64,000 nt of DNA, taken from Moniliophthora roreri. Taxonomy: Eukaryota; Basidiomycota; Agaricomycetes; Agaricales; Marasmiaceae. A program made the translations under genes and the position numbers. The stretch is taken from positions 806,001 to 870,000 of the forward strand of contig LATX02000144.1 of NCBI GenBank assembly GCA_001466705.2. Direction: 5' to 3'. Positions 1 to 10,427 of this stretch are shown piece by piece (position 1 is the first letter of the stretch; every line of letters begins with the position of its first letter). The notes under the pieces are model-generated. The model had not been told where the DNA came from and ran no database searches. It saw only the letters and a program-made list of their open reading frames with translations.

Positions 1-309
1 ACATCACTATTACTCTTGGTAGTAGTCCAGGTGAGTGTTAAGAGGCAAAGGCTTGAGCTCAAAATTTATGTTTTTTTGGTTAACTCTAGACCTCCTAGAA
101 CTAAATGGTGTTTCCTCAGCTGCAACACATCCTCCCACTTCCCCTTCTAAACCTCCCTCATCTATCCCACTTGCTCGCTATGTTTCACAAACCCTGCAAG
201 CCACACATCCTCCCAATCATCCTGCATCAGCACCTTCTGTGAAGCACCTGCTTTCTATGACTGAGGTGCCGTTCCAGACTCAGACACAAATCCAGCTACT
301 AAACATATC

Positions 310-316
310 TTCAGCA
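310..316. repeat. Target-site duplication, left copy
   Basis: TTCAGCA directly before the element; identical to 3628-3634. It forms part of the codons for Ser-Ser-Ala in the host exon. Confidence 0.75.
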
Positions 317-537
317 CACCTTTGGTTCCCATCAATCTGAACTGATTAGATGCCACAATCAGGTCAAACGTGGTGTCTGATAAGATGGTTATCACTGGAA
401 ATTTGGCCACACCCCACTGCACCCTTCTCCTGCTCCTCTCCGCTCCTCTCCCAGTGCCTTCACTCTCCCTCAAGATTCTTCAAGACCCGTCTGCCAGTGT
501 CACATGACTCATCTCTGGCACCTCAACATATCACCGC
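317..537 (+). repeat. Outer inverted-arm block, left (CpG-depleted)
   Basis: It aligns without gaps to the reverse complement of 3413-3627. I count 14 differences. In every one the left arm has T or A where the right arm has C or G, and 13 of them fall in CpG dinucleotides. Confidence 0.8.
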
Positions 538-825
538 TGCTCAAAATTCTTTTGCCTGCCGCCTTATTGCCATGTCAACGTCGCTCCCACAACCTCTGTC
601 ATCATCCCAACTCCCTTGTCGTTGCCGTCATTGTCATTAGAAAAAAAAATTAGGTGCATCCCATTTTTTTTCAGGTCATACTCTTCATCACTAAAACTAT
701 GCATCTAGCTTCTAATATTCATTCATTATTGCTCCATTGTACCCTATGATGACCAATGTAAATCAGAGGTTTTTTTCATTACCATCATCTTGCACTGAGA
801 CCATCTACAACCCAATCAAAACCCT

Positions 826-1157
826 CTCCCTGGATTCCTTGAATATTGTGGTCAAGTTTGACTCTGTTCAACTTTGTGGCAACATCGTCATCATTCCCTT
901 TTTGTTCCACCAGATTGGCTCATGTCGGATCCACTTCCCTGACCATCAACTGCACAAACACTCATCGATAGCCACCTCTTGACATCAAACCACCATCATC
1001 TCAGCGCCTCAGCCAGTCAGCCCAGTCCCAAACTCTCTTCCCTTTCTGGATTTATCACCGAGACGAAGAGTGTTGTCTCTGTTTGCCATCTTCTGAGTTT
1101 GGTGAGTCATTTTCAACTATATGATGTCCTATCAGCTGACTTATTTCAAATGACAGC
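826..1157 (+). repeat. Inner inverted-arm block, left
   Basis: Similar to the reverse complement of about 2763-3128, with small indels. It contains an apparent exon end followed by an intron-like stretch starting gtgagtcat and ending in gacag, which suggests that the arms captured or derive from a spliced gene. Confidence 0.65.
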
Positions 1158-2762
1158 CCTTCTCACCCAGTCTCAGGCCATCCCCATGAAGGAACTCATG
1201 TTTTGGGCTCAGAATTGAAATTCGTCAGTCAAGAAATTGTGAGGTAGCTGTTGTTATATGTGACGTGCAATCATATTTTGGCAAGATTTCATGCAAGGCG
1301 TCAGAAGTGAGCTAATGCTTATTAAGTTGTCAAAGAAGGTTTTGCGCTCAAATCAAGATCTACCAGTGAGCAAGTACCATGCTATACCATTATATTGGCT
1401 ACATAATTTCTTGCGTGCTATGACAAGGCATGTGCACAATGCTCAAGGCCTAATCAGTGGCAGCATTTCATAATCGCTTAGGTAGAACAACATTTCAGAT
1501 GGCTAGATAGATGCTGAACATGTGTATGCTACAATGACCAATACTTCACATTTACGTGCTCCACCATGTGTATGAACATGAATATTGCTACTGAAGTTGA
1601 AAGGATTAAATATATAGTATCACCATATTCACTACTGGTAGATTGAACTTGCCTGATTGATCATGCGCTGTTAACAGCTTATTGAAGTGTAGCATGTGAA
1701 CTATCTAATTGTGGGGCAACTGTAATTCATGCAAGAAAACATGGGGCACAGTTTCATGCATATTGAAGATTTGATCACCACATATCACCACGCATTATCA
1801 CACATCACCACGCACCTCCCCACCACACTCTCTGCATTGCTCAGTGGATACTCAGACTGTGTCAGAACACTTTCTTGAATGTAAGGTGATTAATGATATT
1901 TCTGTTCAACAGTGAGTTGGATTGTTTTGATTGGTATTTACTAACATCCCTATGACTGCCCAACTATGGGACCAAAAATTCTTACCTTTTCAATTGACAA
2001 GATATTGTCACTAAGTGATCATAGGTATCTACTGAGCTTACATTCAAGGTTTAGGGACATTGTGATAATGATTAAATGATACATGGATATTTCTTTGAAT
2101 TTCAGGCATGATTCCAAGATGTCTGAGGCAAAGTTCTGCAGTTGTATGTCAACCATTCTCTGTTGTACAATGCTCAGATTGATTCAATACATGCTTTGAG
2201 TGATAATATTTATCATTCTGTCTACATTTGTGATTCTAAAGTCCAACATTGCGGTTCGCTTCACATGCACTGCCATCCACAGCAACGCTCACACTTCAAT
2301 CTACATTGTGAGCCCCCAAGTACCCTCCTTTATGAATCTACAGAGTGTCAGCTATGACTGTTAAGTTCCTTGTGCCTTGAATAGATAAATAAAATCTCAC
2401 TTCTGGATCAAAGGTACCGAAAAGATAGCTTTGAGGCAGCTGTAATTCTTGTAAGCATCTGCACAGCAATAAAGGGCTCAGGACGGAGGCGGGCATATGA
2501 CCCTCATGATACCTAGTGTGACATTGAGTAAATGGGCAGCTTCTTTGATAGCTTTGGCGTTAGAAGCTATCGGCACAATAATATGAAGCGGTACTCACTG
2601 TAGCATTTAGCGATGCCAAAGCAAACATCAGTACCCATCCCAATGTTCTGAACCTCAGGTCTCAGAGTTAGGGCACCTGTAAATGAGGCAGAAATGAGGC
2701 AAAAATCCCAAAAGCGCCAAAGCGAGGCTGCAGTCATCGAACCACCGAAGCTCAGAAATACA

Positions 2763-3128
2763 GCTGTCATTTGAAATAGGTCAGCTGAGAAGACATCATA
2801 TAGTTGAAAAATGACTCACCGAACTCAGAAGATGGCAGACAGAGACGACACTCTTTGTCTCGGCGATAAATCCGGAAAGGGAAGGGAGTTCGGGACTGGG
2901 CCGACTGGCTGACGCACCGAGATGATGGTGGTTCGATGTCAAGAGGCGGCTATTGATGAATGTTTTGTGCGGTTGATGGTCGGGGAAGCGGATCCGACGT
3001 GAGCCGATGTGGTGGAATGATGACGACGTTGCGTGATGGGGCGGAACGTGCTGGGCTAGAGGGAGAGAAACACGAAGTTGAACAGTCGAACTTGACCACA
3101 ATATTCAAAGAATCCAGGGGGAATTATT
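2763..3128 (-). repeat. Inner inverted-arm block, right
   Basis: Inverted partner of about 826-1157, with the same intron-like segment. The stretch between inner and outer blocks (about 3129-3412) does not align well with its left counterpart. Confidence 0.65.
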
Positions 3129-3412
3129 CAGGAACCCCTTCCACAAGCCAGACTCGCCACAGAGTCAATATGTTGAGCGGAACGAGTCATTCCGCCCCAC
3201 ATATTTGCCGGTTTCCCTGGGAAACAAAGGTGTACAAGGAGGGTATATAGAACCATAATCATTATAACTGATTGTAGATAGTTAGTTTGGAAGAGAGAAG
3301 TGAAGTGTTAGAGGCGCACCTTATACCTAGAGCGACGGCGACGACAACTACGGGACGTTGACGGCAACGGGAATGACGATGATGACTGTGAGAAAGATGC
3401 CGGGAACGTGGT

Positions 3413-3627
3413 TTATGTTGAGGTGCCGGGGATGAGTCACGCGACGCTGGCAGACGGGTCTTGAAGAATCTTGAGGGAGAGTGAAGGCGCTGGGAGAGGA
3501 GCGGAGAGGAGCAGGAGAAGGGTGCAGCGGGGTGCGGCCAAATTTCCGGTGATAACCGTCTTATCAGACACCACGTTCGACCTGATCGTGGCGTCTAATC
3601 AGTTCGGATTGATGGGAACCAAAGGTG
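3413..3627 (-). repeat. Outer inverted-arm block, right (CpG-rich)
   Basis: Inverted partner of 317-537. It keeps the CpG sites that the left arm has lost, so it is the less mutated copy. Confidence 0.8.
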
Positions 3628-3634
3628 TTCAGCA
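3628..3634. repeat. Target-site duplication, right copy
   Basis: TTCAGCA directly after the element; identical to 310-316. The host reading frame continues from here with Pro-Pro-Ala-Ala. Confidence 0.75.
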
Positions 3635-4652
3635 CCACCCGCAGCTTCTTCTCAATCAGCTAACCAGTCTGAGTCCTCTTCACAAAGTCTCACGTCAAGT
3701 CCTCTTCTTCTTACTCAATCACTGCAGAACGCGACAATTAAAGTTCTGCAGCCTGTCTCTCCTCAACCCACTATTTTATCTTCTAAAATACAATCTAGTC
3801 CTTCACCCACTCTACCCTGTCAAGGATCTGAATCATCAGCATCACCAAGGACAGGCAAGTCGATGTGTCCAGAACATTCCATTCCTTTGAAATGAGGCTC
3901 TTCACCAAGCACTGACCTCCGGCCTGGGAAAGGACGAGACTGGATGAGATTCGTCAAGACAAAGTCGGGGTTACTGCTTCCAATACTCACACAGATGCGA
4001 AAGGGACCGTGTCGCCAAGTCAATTCCCTCCGTTGGTACCAAATCAAGACGAGGGTGAGGAGGAAAATGTACGACTTGAACGAGAGCCGGATGGACTGTT
4101 CAAGGAGGAGGAGGTCGTTCTACATCTATTCGAGTCAGACGAAGGTGACGATGGATTGCTGCAGTGCCCATTCTGCCTGTAAGTGTCTTCATGGAAATGA
4201 TCTGCTTTCGACCTTTCATATTCTGCAGGGCTAACTCTGATATGCCACCGCGAAACTTCGCCAGCTCCTCAGTTACCATACTACTCCAGCGCTACAAGGA
4301 TAACCATGCTCACATACTGGCTAAGGCCTGCCAGGAGAGGCTCGATATTTTGTATTCGGATTGACTCTTCGTTCCTCAGCCGCTCTGTTGTTGGTCTATG
4401 TCACTCTTACTGTTTGTATCAATGTTTCCGTGCAGCTGCTTTTCAGATCATTCTGCTTCATTATTCCCCGGCATTGACGATTGCTTCCCCTGTCTTCTTG
4501 CATCCCTTCCTCGTGCTTTCCCTAAGTTTTGTATCACTTGGTACTTTGTACGGATGTATCAGTGATTTACTTTTGACCTTGTCGCGTGCACGTGTTTGGC
4601 TCACGCGTCGTGGTCACGGCCACGTATATTTTTTTCGCCTTCGACAACCACC

Positions 4653-6307
4653 ATGTCCGACCGCGACTACGATCTGAGAACCTTCTGTGAAGCGCCAAAG
4701 GTCATACCAAAAGTATGTCCAATTCCGACCGATGAGAAGAATGGATCGGATGTCGCGGATTCCATAATCAATACCCGGAGAAAACGAAGTAAAACAGGTA
4801 AGTCGCATGAAGTTGTACAGATAGCTCTCACTATGTTGACTATCAACGTTTGAAGATACAGGTATATATATCATAAGCTTATTTTTGGTTTGAAAATTCA
4901 GGTTCTTTCAGGTGTCTCGCCCCGGGATCGAACCAGTCGACTGGTGCCGGATACGTCCACACATCATGATTGTCAGCCTCCCAACATCAATCTAAACCGA
5001 TTCCTCAAGCTCAAGCGTCCTGAATCACAACCTGATTTTTCAAAGCAGCTCTTGGAGAAGGATGACCGTATCGCGACTCTCGCATCGGAGAACTTAAAAC
5101 TCCTGCACGAAAACGAATCGTTGCGGAAAAAATGCGAAGACCTACAACAGAATAGGGCGTTCAATCAGCTTTCTATTGAACATCAAAAGACTATCGAAAC
5201 TAATCGAGACCTGATGAAGCAGCTGCAGCACACGAAGGGAGAGCTTGAGCTTAAGGCGAACGCGCTTGACACCGTTCTGCATCAGATCCAGGACTTGGAG
5301 AGAGCTGGATGCATTACCATCAATATTGGTCATCGCGTGCAATGTCAAGGTTGATCTCCAGAAGCAGCATTCGCGATGAAGGCGCTCACAGCTCTCTTTA
5401 TCCCTAGATTCAAAAGCTGATCCACCACTCTGCCCAGCGTATCACGAGTCATTTTTATCCTCTATCACCCCGACGCAGCCCCCATCTCCTTCTCCTTGTT
5501 ATAAGCCGCTTACTCACCCCGAAACCCCAATACGCTCGGCAAATTTTTTTTTGTCTGCTCAGACCCATCTTGTTCAATCCATTCCGTCGACTGCGCTCAG
5601 AGCTGTGGAAATAACGAATCAGGACATGCCCCGGTTACAAACATCTATATCTCAGCCCAGTTCATGGACAAAGACCCCGGAGACTTTAACGGCTACTACA
5701 TCCACCAGCGCCACGCTACTCGACTCTTCTCGAAGTACTATATCACGCTCAAATTCGGAGCAATCACTTCAGTATCCTTCGCCTTCACGCCATCCAACGC
5801 CAACGAGCATAACCAAGTCCATGAGCCCAGAGCCTCCGATTCTGGGCTCGAAACGCAGTCCTTCGCCCAGTGTTAGGTGTCAAAAGCGGATCAAGTTGGA
5901 GGAATCTGGTGGTGACGACCCAGCTTCCCGTCCGGAGACTAGGACAGTATCTCTGGATCAAGCCACCGCATGCTCGCTTCATCAAAAAGGACAGGAGGAA
6001 CAAAATGTGCATTTGGAGCGCGGCCGTGATGGACTGTTCAAGGAAGAAGAGATCATCCCGCACTTGTTTGAATCGGATGGAGAAGACGGCGAACTTTTAA
6101 TTTGTCCATTTTGCTTGTATGTGTCCCTCTTGATCAGATCCGTTTTCTGTCTCTCTCATTAACTTTTGCAGGGTGAGCTCAACAGCGCCACCACAAAACT
6201 TTGTGGATGCTCCCGTCGCTGAGTTGCTTCAGCATTATAAGGAGTACCACCCCCATATACTCGCAAAAGTTTGCCGAGAAGGGCTTGATTTCCTATACTC
6301 GCCTTAG
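4653..6307 (+). CDS. Copy B: coiled-coil protein with acidic block and CPFC/H-x4-H finger
   Basis: Not a family I recognise. The model has four exons: 4653-4797, 4912-5349, 5408 to about 6117, and a last exon after the intron that splits the Leu codon following CPFC. Splice phases agree at every junction. Exon 1 begins MSDRDYDL and is basic at its end (RRKRSK). Exon 2 encodes a coiled coil rich in Leu, Glu and Lys (LLEKDDRIATLASENLKLL region), then FNQLSIEHQKTIETNRDL and a KGELELKANALD segment also found in copy C. Exon 3 is Pro/Ser/Thr-rich with KSMSPEP, KRSPSP and KRIKLEESG, which could be a nuclear signal. It ends with the acidic DGLFKEEEIIPHLFESDG and CPFC. The last exon has HYKEYH and HILAKVC. 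CPFC plus H-x4-H could bind zinc. A nuclear scaffold or DNA-associated role is only an inference. Confidence 0.75.
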
Positions 6308-6717
6308 TCATGATTTGTCGGCCTGAATATGTTGTACGACATTGTCCCGTTCTTGTACCCCGATGACTCCTTCCCTGTCTCGCTTTTTTGTCACCTTATA
6401 TCTTCATTTATCTTACGTTATCGACTGCTTTGCCGCTTTAACCGTCTTGTACCATTGTATCTTGTGCTTTGCTGTAGTATCATGTTCAGTCGCTTTTGCC
6501 CCGCACATCGAGTCATGCATGCCCTTGTAGTTCCGTAATCCATTCATGATATTCAATGAACTACATAGGCTAGCAAACTAGTCCGATTGCTATAGTAAGA
6601 AAGAAAAGATTAGTTCAAAGAATGTCCCAAATACCCTAACAAAGCCGGTTACATGTCGCATCGTGAGGTAAATACAAAACGAGACAGAGGACGAGCACAA
6701 GGCAGGTTCATCGGGTC
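6308..6717. other. Intergenic, convergent 3' regions
   Basis: Lies between the stops of copy B and the GH17 gene. T-rich stretches fit 3' UTRs. I see no gene. Confidence 0.6.
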
Positions 6718-8534
6718 TTAGGGAGCAGTGCAGTTCGGGATCTTGACGTTTTTGAGGCTGCGGTCAGCATTGAAGAGACCCCACCAGCCTTCGACACCAC
6801 CAAATTGCTTGTCCTGTAACATTACGGTCAGCGACGTGATATGATTTCACAAGTTGCCTCAACATACCTTCCATTCCTCATCAAAGAACTAAGGGAGGAA
6901 GAGCATTAAAATGGTTCTTGAAAAAGGTAAGAGGGAGTAATATACCTCAAAGTAGAAGTAGGGTACTCCATTCTCGTTTGCTTGACAAACAAAGGTATCC
7001 AAGAAGATCTGAAGGTTCCCAACCGAAGCTGCTGATGCACCATTGTTGGCGTTCGCTGCGTCCGATGATTTCTACAAAAGTAATGCGAGATGAATGACAG
7101 CTTGGCTGGAAGAGAAAAGAAAGAGTGCCTACCGTCGGCCAGCCGGTCTCAGCAATATACATTTTCGGCTTCAGACACGAATCAGTGAGTTGTAACAGTC
7201 CTCACGGAAGCTAACATACTTTGTTAGGAAGTTGAGATGCCGGCTGCACGTTCGTTTCTTGGAAGAACTGGTTGGTCCAGGAAGCGGCGTCTTGAATGGT
7301 AGTGTTGGCGAACCACGGGTGGACGTTGGCCAACTACGAGAACATTTACTGAATACCAAGAGTGATCACCGTTACCAAACTTGCAAAACTTACGCCGTAA
7401 TCCGAAGCCTCCAAGACCTTGGTGTTGAAGAAGGCTCCCGCATCCGAGTTACCAACGGGAATTGTCTTTGGTAAGTTCATATCGGCAAGCATCTTCCTTG
7501 TATCCGCAATGTTATCAATCAAAATCTGGGCACCTGGCAAGACTTTAGGAACGGAACATGGGAAGAGTCAACACAACGCGAATCACCAGTGTTACCAATG
7601 GCGCTGTTGGGGTCGGAGGCACCTTGGTCATTGAGATAGCTGTTGAAAGACCATGTAAAGCCTGCTGTCTCCGAAAATTCGAATGTACCGTGACGCACTT
7701 GAGCATGAATTCATTTCCGACAGTGATTCCAGCAATATGATCCGTTCCGTAGTCCAAAATGGCCTGCTTGATGGTATCCCGCTGTTATAGGAAGTGTGTC
7801 AGGGAAAGGCGCTCATTTGTGCTATATTTAAACACCGCACCTGTCTCCTGTAGGCAACGCCGTTATCAGTAGGTATAACATAGTTCCCGAGGTACACTTG
7901 AATATCGGTCTTGGTCTGCTTGATGGCCTCGAGCTGCAACCGGCCGAGTCAGCCCGTGAAACGAGGCAGTATGACTGGCATTGTGAAACGTACCACTAAC
8001 GCAGATTGGTCACAGTCAGCACCATACAACCGAACCCGATTAGTGATTTGGGACATGAGCTAGAATTCCAACGAATATCAATGGTTCCGTAACAAGCCGA
8101 GCATGAAAGCAAGAATGTTACCTGAACATCTTTAATAACGTTTGCGAGGCTGTTGCCGCAGTTGGGGAGTTGAGAGCCTTCAGGGGTGTAGGCAATACCA
8201 TAGAAAGCCTTGTGTAAGTTTGGATCTTTGACAAAGGTGCTGGGGTCATTGGGATCGGACTGTGCAGGGCCACCAGGGTTTGAGGCGGACCCTGCAGCCC
8301 CTGTTGTTGATGATGATGAGGACGAATTGCTGTTCTTGTTGCTTTGAGAAACGCCAACGCCAACGCCAACAGCAATAGCGATGACAGCGACAACACCGAT
8401 TACTGAACCAATGATCTGAAAACGGTGTCCAGTTAAGCAAAAAAGGATGAAGGGATGGAGAGCTCTTGAAAACATACGATCCACTTGCGACGACCTGAAC
8501 CGGAAGATTCACCTCTTTCTGAATCGTAAGCCAT
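6718..8534 (-). CDS. GH17 beta-1,3-glucanase/glucosyltransferase, type II membrane protein
   Basis: The start is ATG at 8532-8534 (MAYDSERGESSGSGRRKWI). A transmembrane segment of Ile, Val and Ala follows (IIGSVIGVVAVIAIAVGVGV), then a Ser-rich linker, then the catalytic domain outside the membrane. GH17 marks: HKAFYGIAYTPEG at the domain start, VGNEFML with the acid/base Glu, and ETGWPT with the nucleophile Glu. The C-terminus reads KIPNCTAP before TAA at 6718-6720. The gene is cut by about eight short introns. GH17 enzymes cut or transfer beta-1,3-glucan; a membrane-anchored form probably remodels the cell wall. It is convergent with copy B and lies downstream of RIB1 on the same strand. 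The class is clear; hydrolase versus transglycosylase activity is not. Confidence 0.9.
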
Positions 8535-8927
8535 CTTACAGATTTAGACCTGAAGCTGGGATGCTTTAAGGAGTGGAATGGGACGCCGACACAATTGTGA
8601 GCGTTTTGAGCGTTTTTGATTAAGATGACAAGTGGAGAAAGAGAGGAAGAGTTTGACCCTGAAGGTGATTGATCGCCGTTTTAAACAAACTGAGTTTTGC
8701 CGGAAATAGGTTCACTATGCCCTGGCAAGGGGGGAAATGACCGTTGTGCCGAACTGGCCTTTGCCTGGGCATAACACATCGAACGACGTCTTGGACGGTT
8801 GACTTGAAAGCCTCTAAAAATTATTCCAGTAGATGTAAGTATTACAGTATGTGCCCCGAAAAGTGATACACATCACAGTGAAGATAAAAATAAAGTGCCG
8901 CAGGAACGTTTTACATTCGACCAAGTG
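8535..8927. other. Upstream region of the GH17 gene
   Basis: About 390 bases between the GH17 start and the RIB1 stop. It should hold the GH17 promoter and the RIB1 3' end. No distinct motif or gene seen. Confidence 0.5.
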
Positions 8928-10427
8928 TTACGCCTCTGGATCTTCTAACCACAGCGGTAACATGTGTCCCATCCTCAAAACTTTTGTCCGAAGATACTTG
9001 TCCAAGTCCTCCCCATACACTGCATTCCCACCGATGAGGGTAGCACCTGCTATCCGATCCTCGGGGTCTGCTTTTGTTTCACCTACGTGGGTATGACCTG
9101 CCGGAACTGCCAGGTGGGGGTTTCGCAATTTCCAGCTTCGCGGAATCATAGGAACACGCTCGACAACTCTGACGCCTTCCTTCGCCAGCGCAGCCACTTT
9201 ATCCGGATTGTTCGTCAACACTCTCACACGCTCACCACCTTCTGAACCTAATCCCAAGTCTCTCATGATGGCACCTGCTATTTCATACCCACGTTCGTCA
9301 GCCTTGTGACCAAGCATCAGATTGGCAGTGACGGTGTCATGACCTAGGTCTTGTAAATTGTAGGCGCGGATTTTGGATAGCAGACCGATCCCACGACCTT
9401 CCTGCCGAAGGTATATGACGGCGCCTCGCCCTGGGATAGTCTTCTGCGGAGAGTCGGGTGATGAGGACGAGATCGTGAGAGGCTGTGATATTAGTCTGAT
9501 GGCCTCGTCCAATTGTTCACCGCAGTCGCATCGCATACTTCCTACGGTCTCTCCGGTGAAACATTCGGAATGGATTCGAATGAGAGGCGAGGGAATATCG
9601 GTGTGGGAACTAGATGAGTTGTGTGTTGCGGGGGTAAACGGTGATGATGGGCGTTGGGTTGAAGATGATAGTTTGCCTACGTAGGCACCCCGAGTTATAC
9701 GATCCATTTCGGTCTCGTTTTCGCTCCAGACTGCGTCTAGTGACTGGGAACGGATATGTGGAGGTGCGTCGGGAGACGGTGATATGTTGTCGAATTGAGC
9801 GGGATCGACAACGATGGCGAGATGTTCCTTGTTGTCATGGTTATTATGGTAGAGGTGAAGGAATATAGGACCATGAGGAGTTGGTACGCGGGTGCGGGCC
9901 ATACACTTGACCTCTAATGGGGCGTCGGGTTTCCGTGGTGGGACGGCCGAGGCAGAAGGATTGGTCGTAATATTCTTGGTGCCTGGCTTTTCTTCAGAGG
10001 TTGCTGACAGTGACGGGCGCGGAATGTTCTGGAGATTGTCCACTGCACTGAGTGGACTTGATGTTAATGTAGCATCGTTTTCTTTACTCTCCTCCGGTAT
10101 TGCGAGACCCAATCGTTGTCTCCGCGGTGCTTGCCGGCTAACATATGCCAGGCGCTTGCGGTCGCTCTTTGATGATGACGAAGACTCCCCTTTGAACTTT
10201 GTCCAATCCCAAGACTCTTCGTGTTGAGGTAGCATGACGCCGGGGAAGAAATCGTGTGCATAGTGATTTCTGGTGATATGGGGACCCGATGCAGCAGCAG
10301 CAGCTATGAGAAGGGGGTCTAGTGCAGCATCCCGTCTCGGAAGGAAAGTTTTGCGAGTAGGGGGGGTAGGAGCTGTGAGAAATTCGAGGAGGGCGGCATC
10401 TGCCTGGGGGTCAGAGGAGTGAAGCAT
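8928..10427 (-). CDS. RIB1: GTP cyclohydrolase II (riboflavin step 1)
   Basis: It converts GTP to 2,5-diamino-6-ribosylamino-4(3H)-pyrimidinone 5'-phosphate, formate and pyrophosphate, the first committed step of riboflavin synthesis. It is a single exon of 499 codons from ATG at 10425-10427 (MLHSSDPQADAALLEF). The family marks are plain: HSECFTGETVGSMRCDCG with the three zinc Cys (C-x10-C-x-C), YLRQEGRGIGLLSKIRAYN with catalytic residues, then GHKADERGYEIAGAIMRDLG and LTNNPDKVAAL. The long N-terminal third (Ser/Pro-rich, with KRLAYVSRQAPRR) is usual for fungal RIB1 proteins. The frame stays open for 38 codons upstream to ATG at 10539-10541, so a longer form is possible. I prefer the inner start because the upstream part looks like leader sequence. 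Confidence 0.93.
   Translation of the reverse strand: MLHSSDPQADAALLEFLTAPTPPTRKTFLPRRDAALDPLLIAAAAASGPHITRNHYAHDFFPGVMLPQHEESWDWTKFKGESSSSSKSDRKRLAYVSRQAPRRQRLGLAIPEESKENDATLTSSPLSAVDNLQNIPRPSLSATSEEKPGTKNITTNPSASAVPPRKPDAPLEVKCMARTRVPTPHGPIFLHLYHNNHDNKEHLAIVVDPAQFDNISPSPDAPPHIRSQSLDAVWSENETEMDRITRGAYVGKLSSSTQRPSSPFTPATHNSSSSHTDIPSPLIRIHSECFTGETVGSMRCDCGEQLDEAIRLISQPLTISSSSPDSPQKTIPGRGAVIYLRQEGRGIGLLSKIRAYNLQDLGHDTVTANLMLGHKADERGYEIAGAIMRDLGLGSEGGERVRVLTNNPDKVAALAKEGVRVVERVPMIPRSWKLRNPHLAVPAGHTHVGETKADPEDRIAGATLIGGNAVYGEDLDKYLRTKVLRMGHMLPLWLEDPEA

Larger units (their letters stand above)
317..3627. mobile_element. DNA-transposon-like element with long inverted arms
   Basis: A 3311-bp insertion starts with CACCTTTGGTTCCC and ends with its exact reverse complement. 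It is flanked by TTCAGCA on both sides (310-316 and 3628-3634), a 7-bp target-site duplication. The left arm (317-1157) and right arm (2763-3627) match in inverted orientation in an outer block of about 220 bp and an inner block of about 330-365 bp; the stretch between these blocks differs in the two arms. Both inner blocks contain the same intron-like segment, from gtgagtcat to aaatgacag. No transposase-like open frame is present in the 1158-2762 loop, so the copy looks non-autonomous. The superfamily is not clear: a 7-8 bp duplication would suit hAT, P or KDZ-like elements, but the termini alone do not decide. Confidence 0.8.
1..4364 (+). pseudogene. Copy A of the coiled-coil/CPFC family, split by a transposon
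   Basis: The 5' end lies outside the window. A Pro/Ser-rich exon runs to 316, is broken by the element at 317-3627, and resumes at 3635. Taking out the element and one 7-bp duplication joins the two sides in one reading frame, so this was coding sequence. Further damage follows: a TGA at 3893-3895 sits where copies B and C have Arg (KRSPSP context), and a frameshift lies before about 4040. The 3' end is still well preserved: an acidic block DGLFKEEEVVLHLFESD, then CPFC, a short intron starting near 4181, then MPPRNFA and HILAKACQERLD, with a stop at 4362-4364. The paralogues are at 4653-6307 and 11513-13771. I see the decay directly. The time order (insertion before or after the point mutations) is not visible. 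Confidence 0.8.

Noticed and set aside
1158..2762. Possible transposase in the loop of the 3.3-kb element
   Set aside because: Only short frames with many stops; no catalytic motif seen.
4910..4985. tRNA-like T-arm (ggttcgatcccgg on the minus strand)
   Set aside because: No acceptor stem, D-arm or anticodon arm can be formed around it, and it lies inside exon 2 of copy B.
8118..8396. Leu/Ala-rich frame on the minus strand inside the GH17 gene
   Set aside because: Out-of-frame shadow of the GH17 membrane segment and Ser-rich linker.
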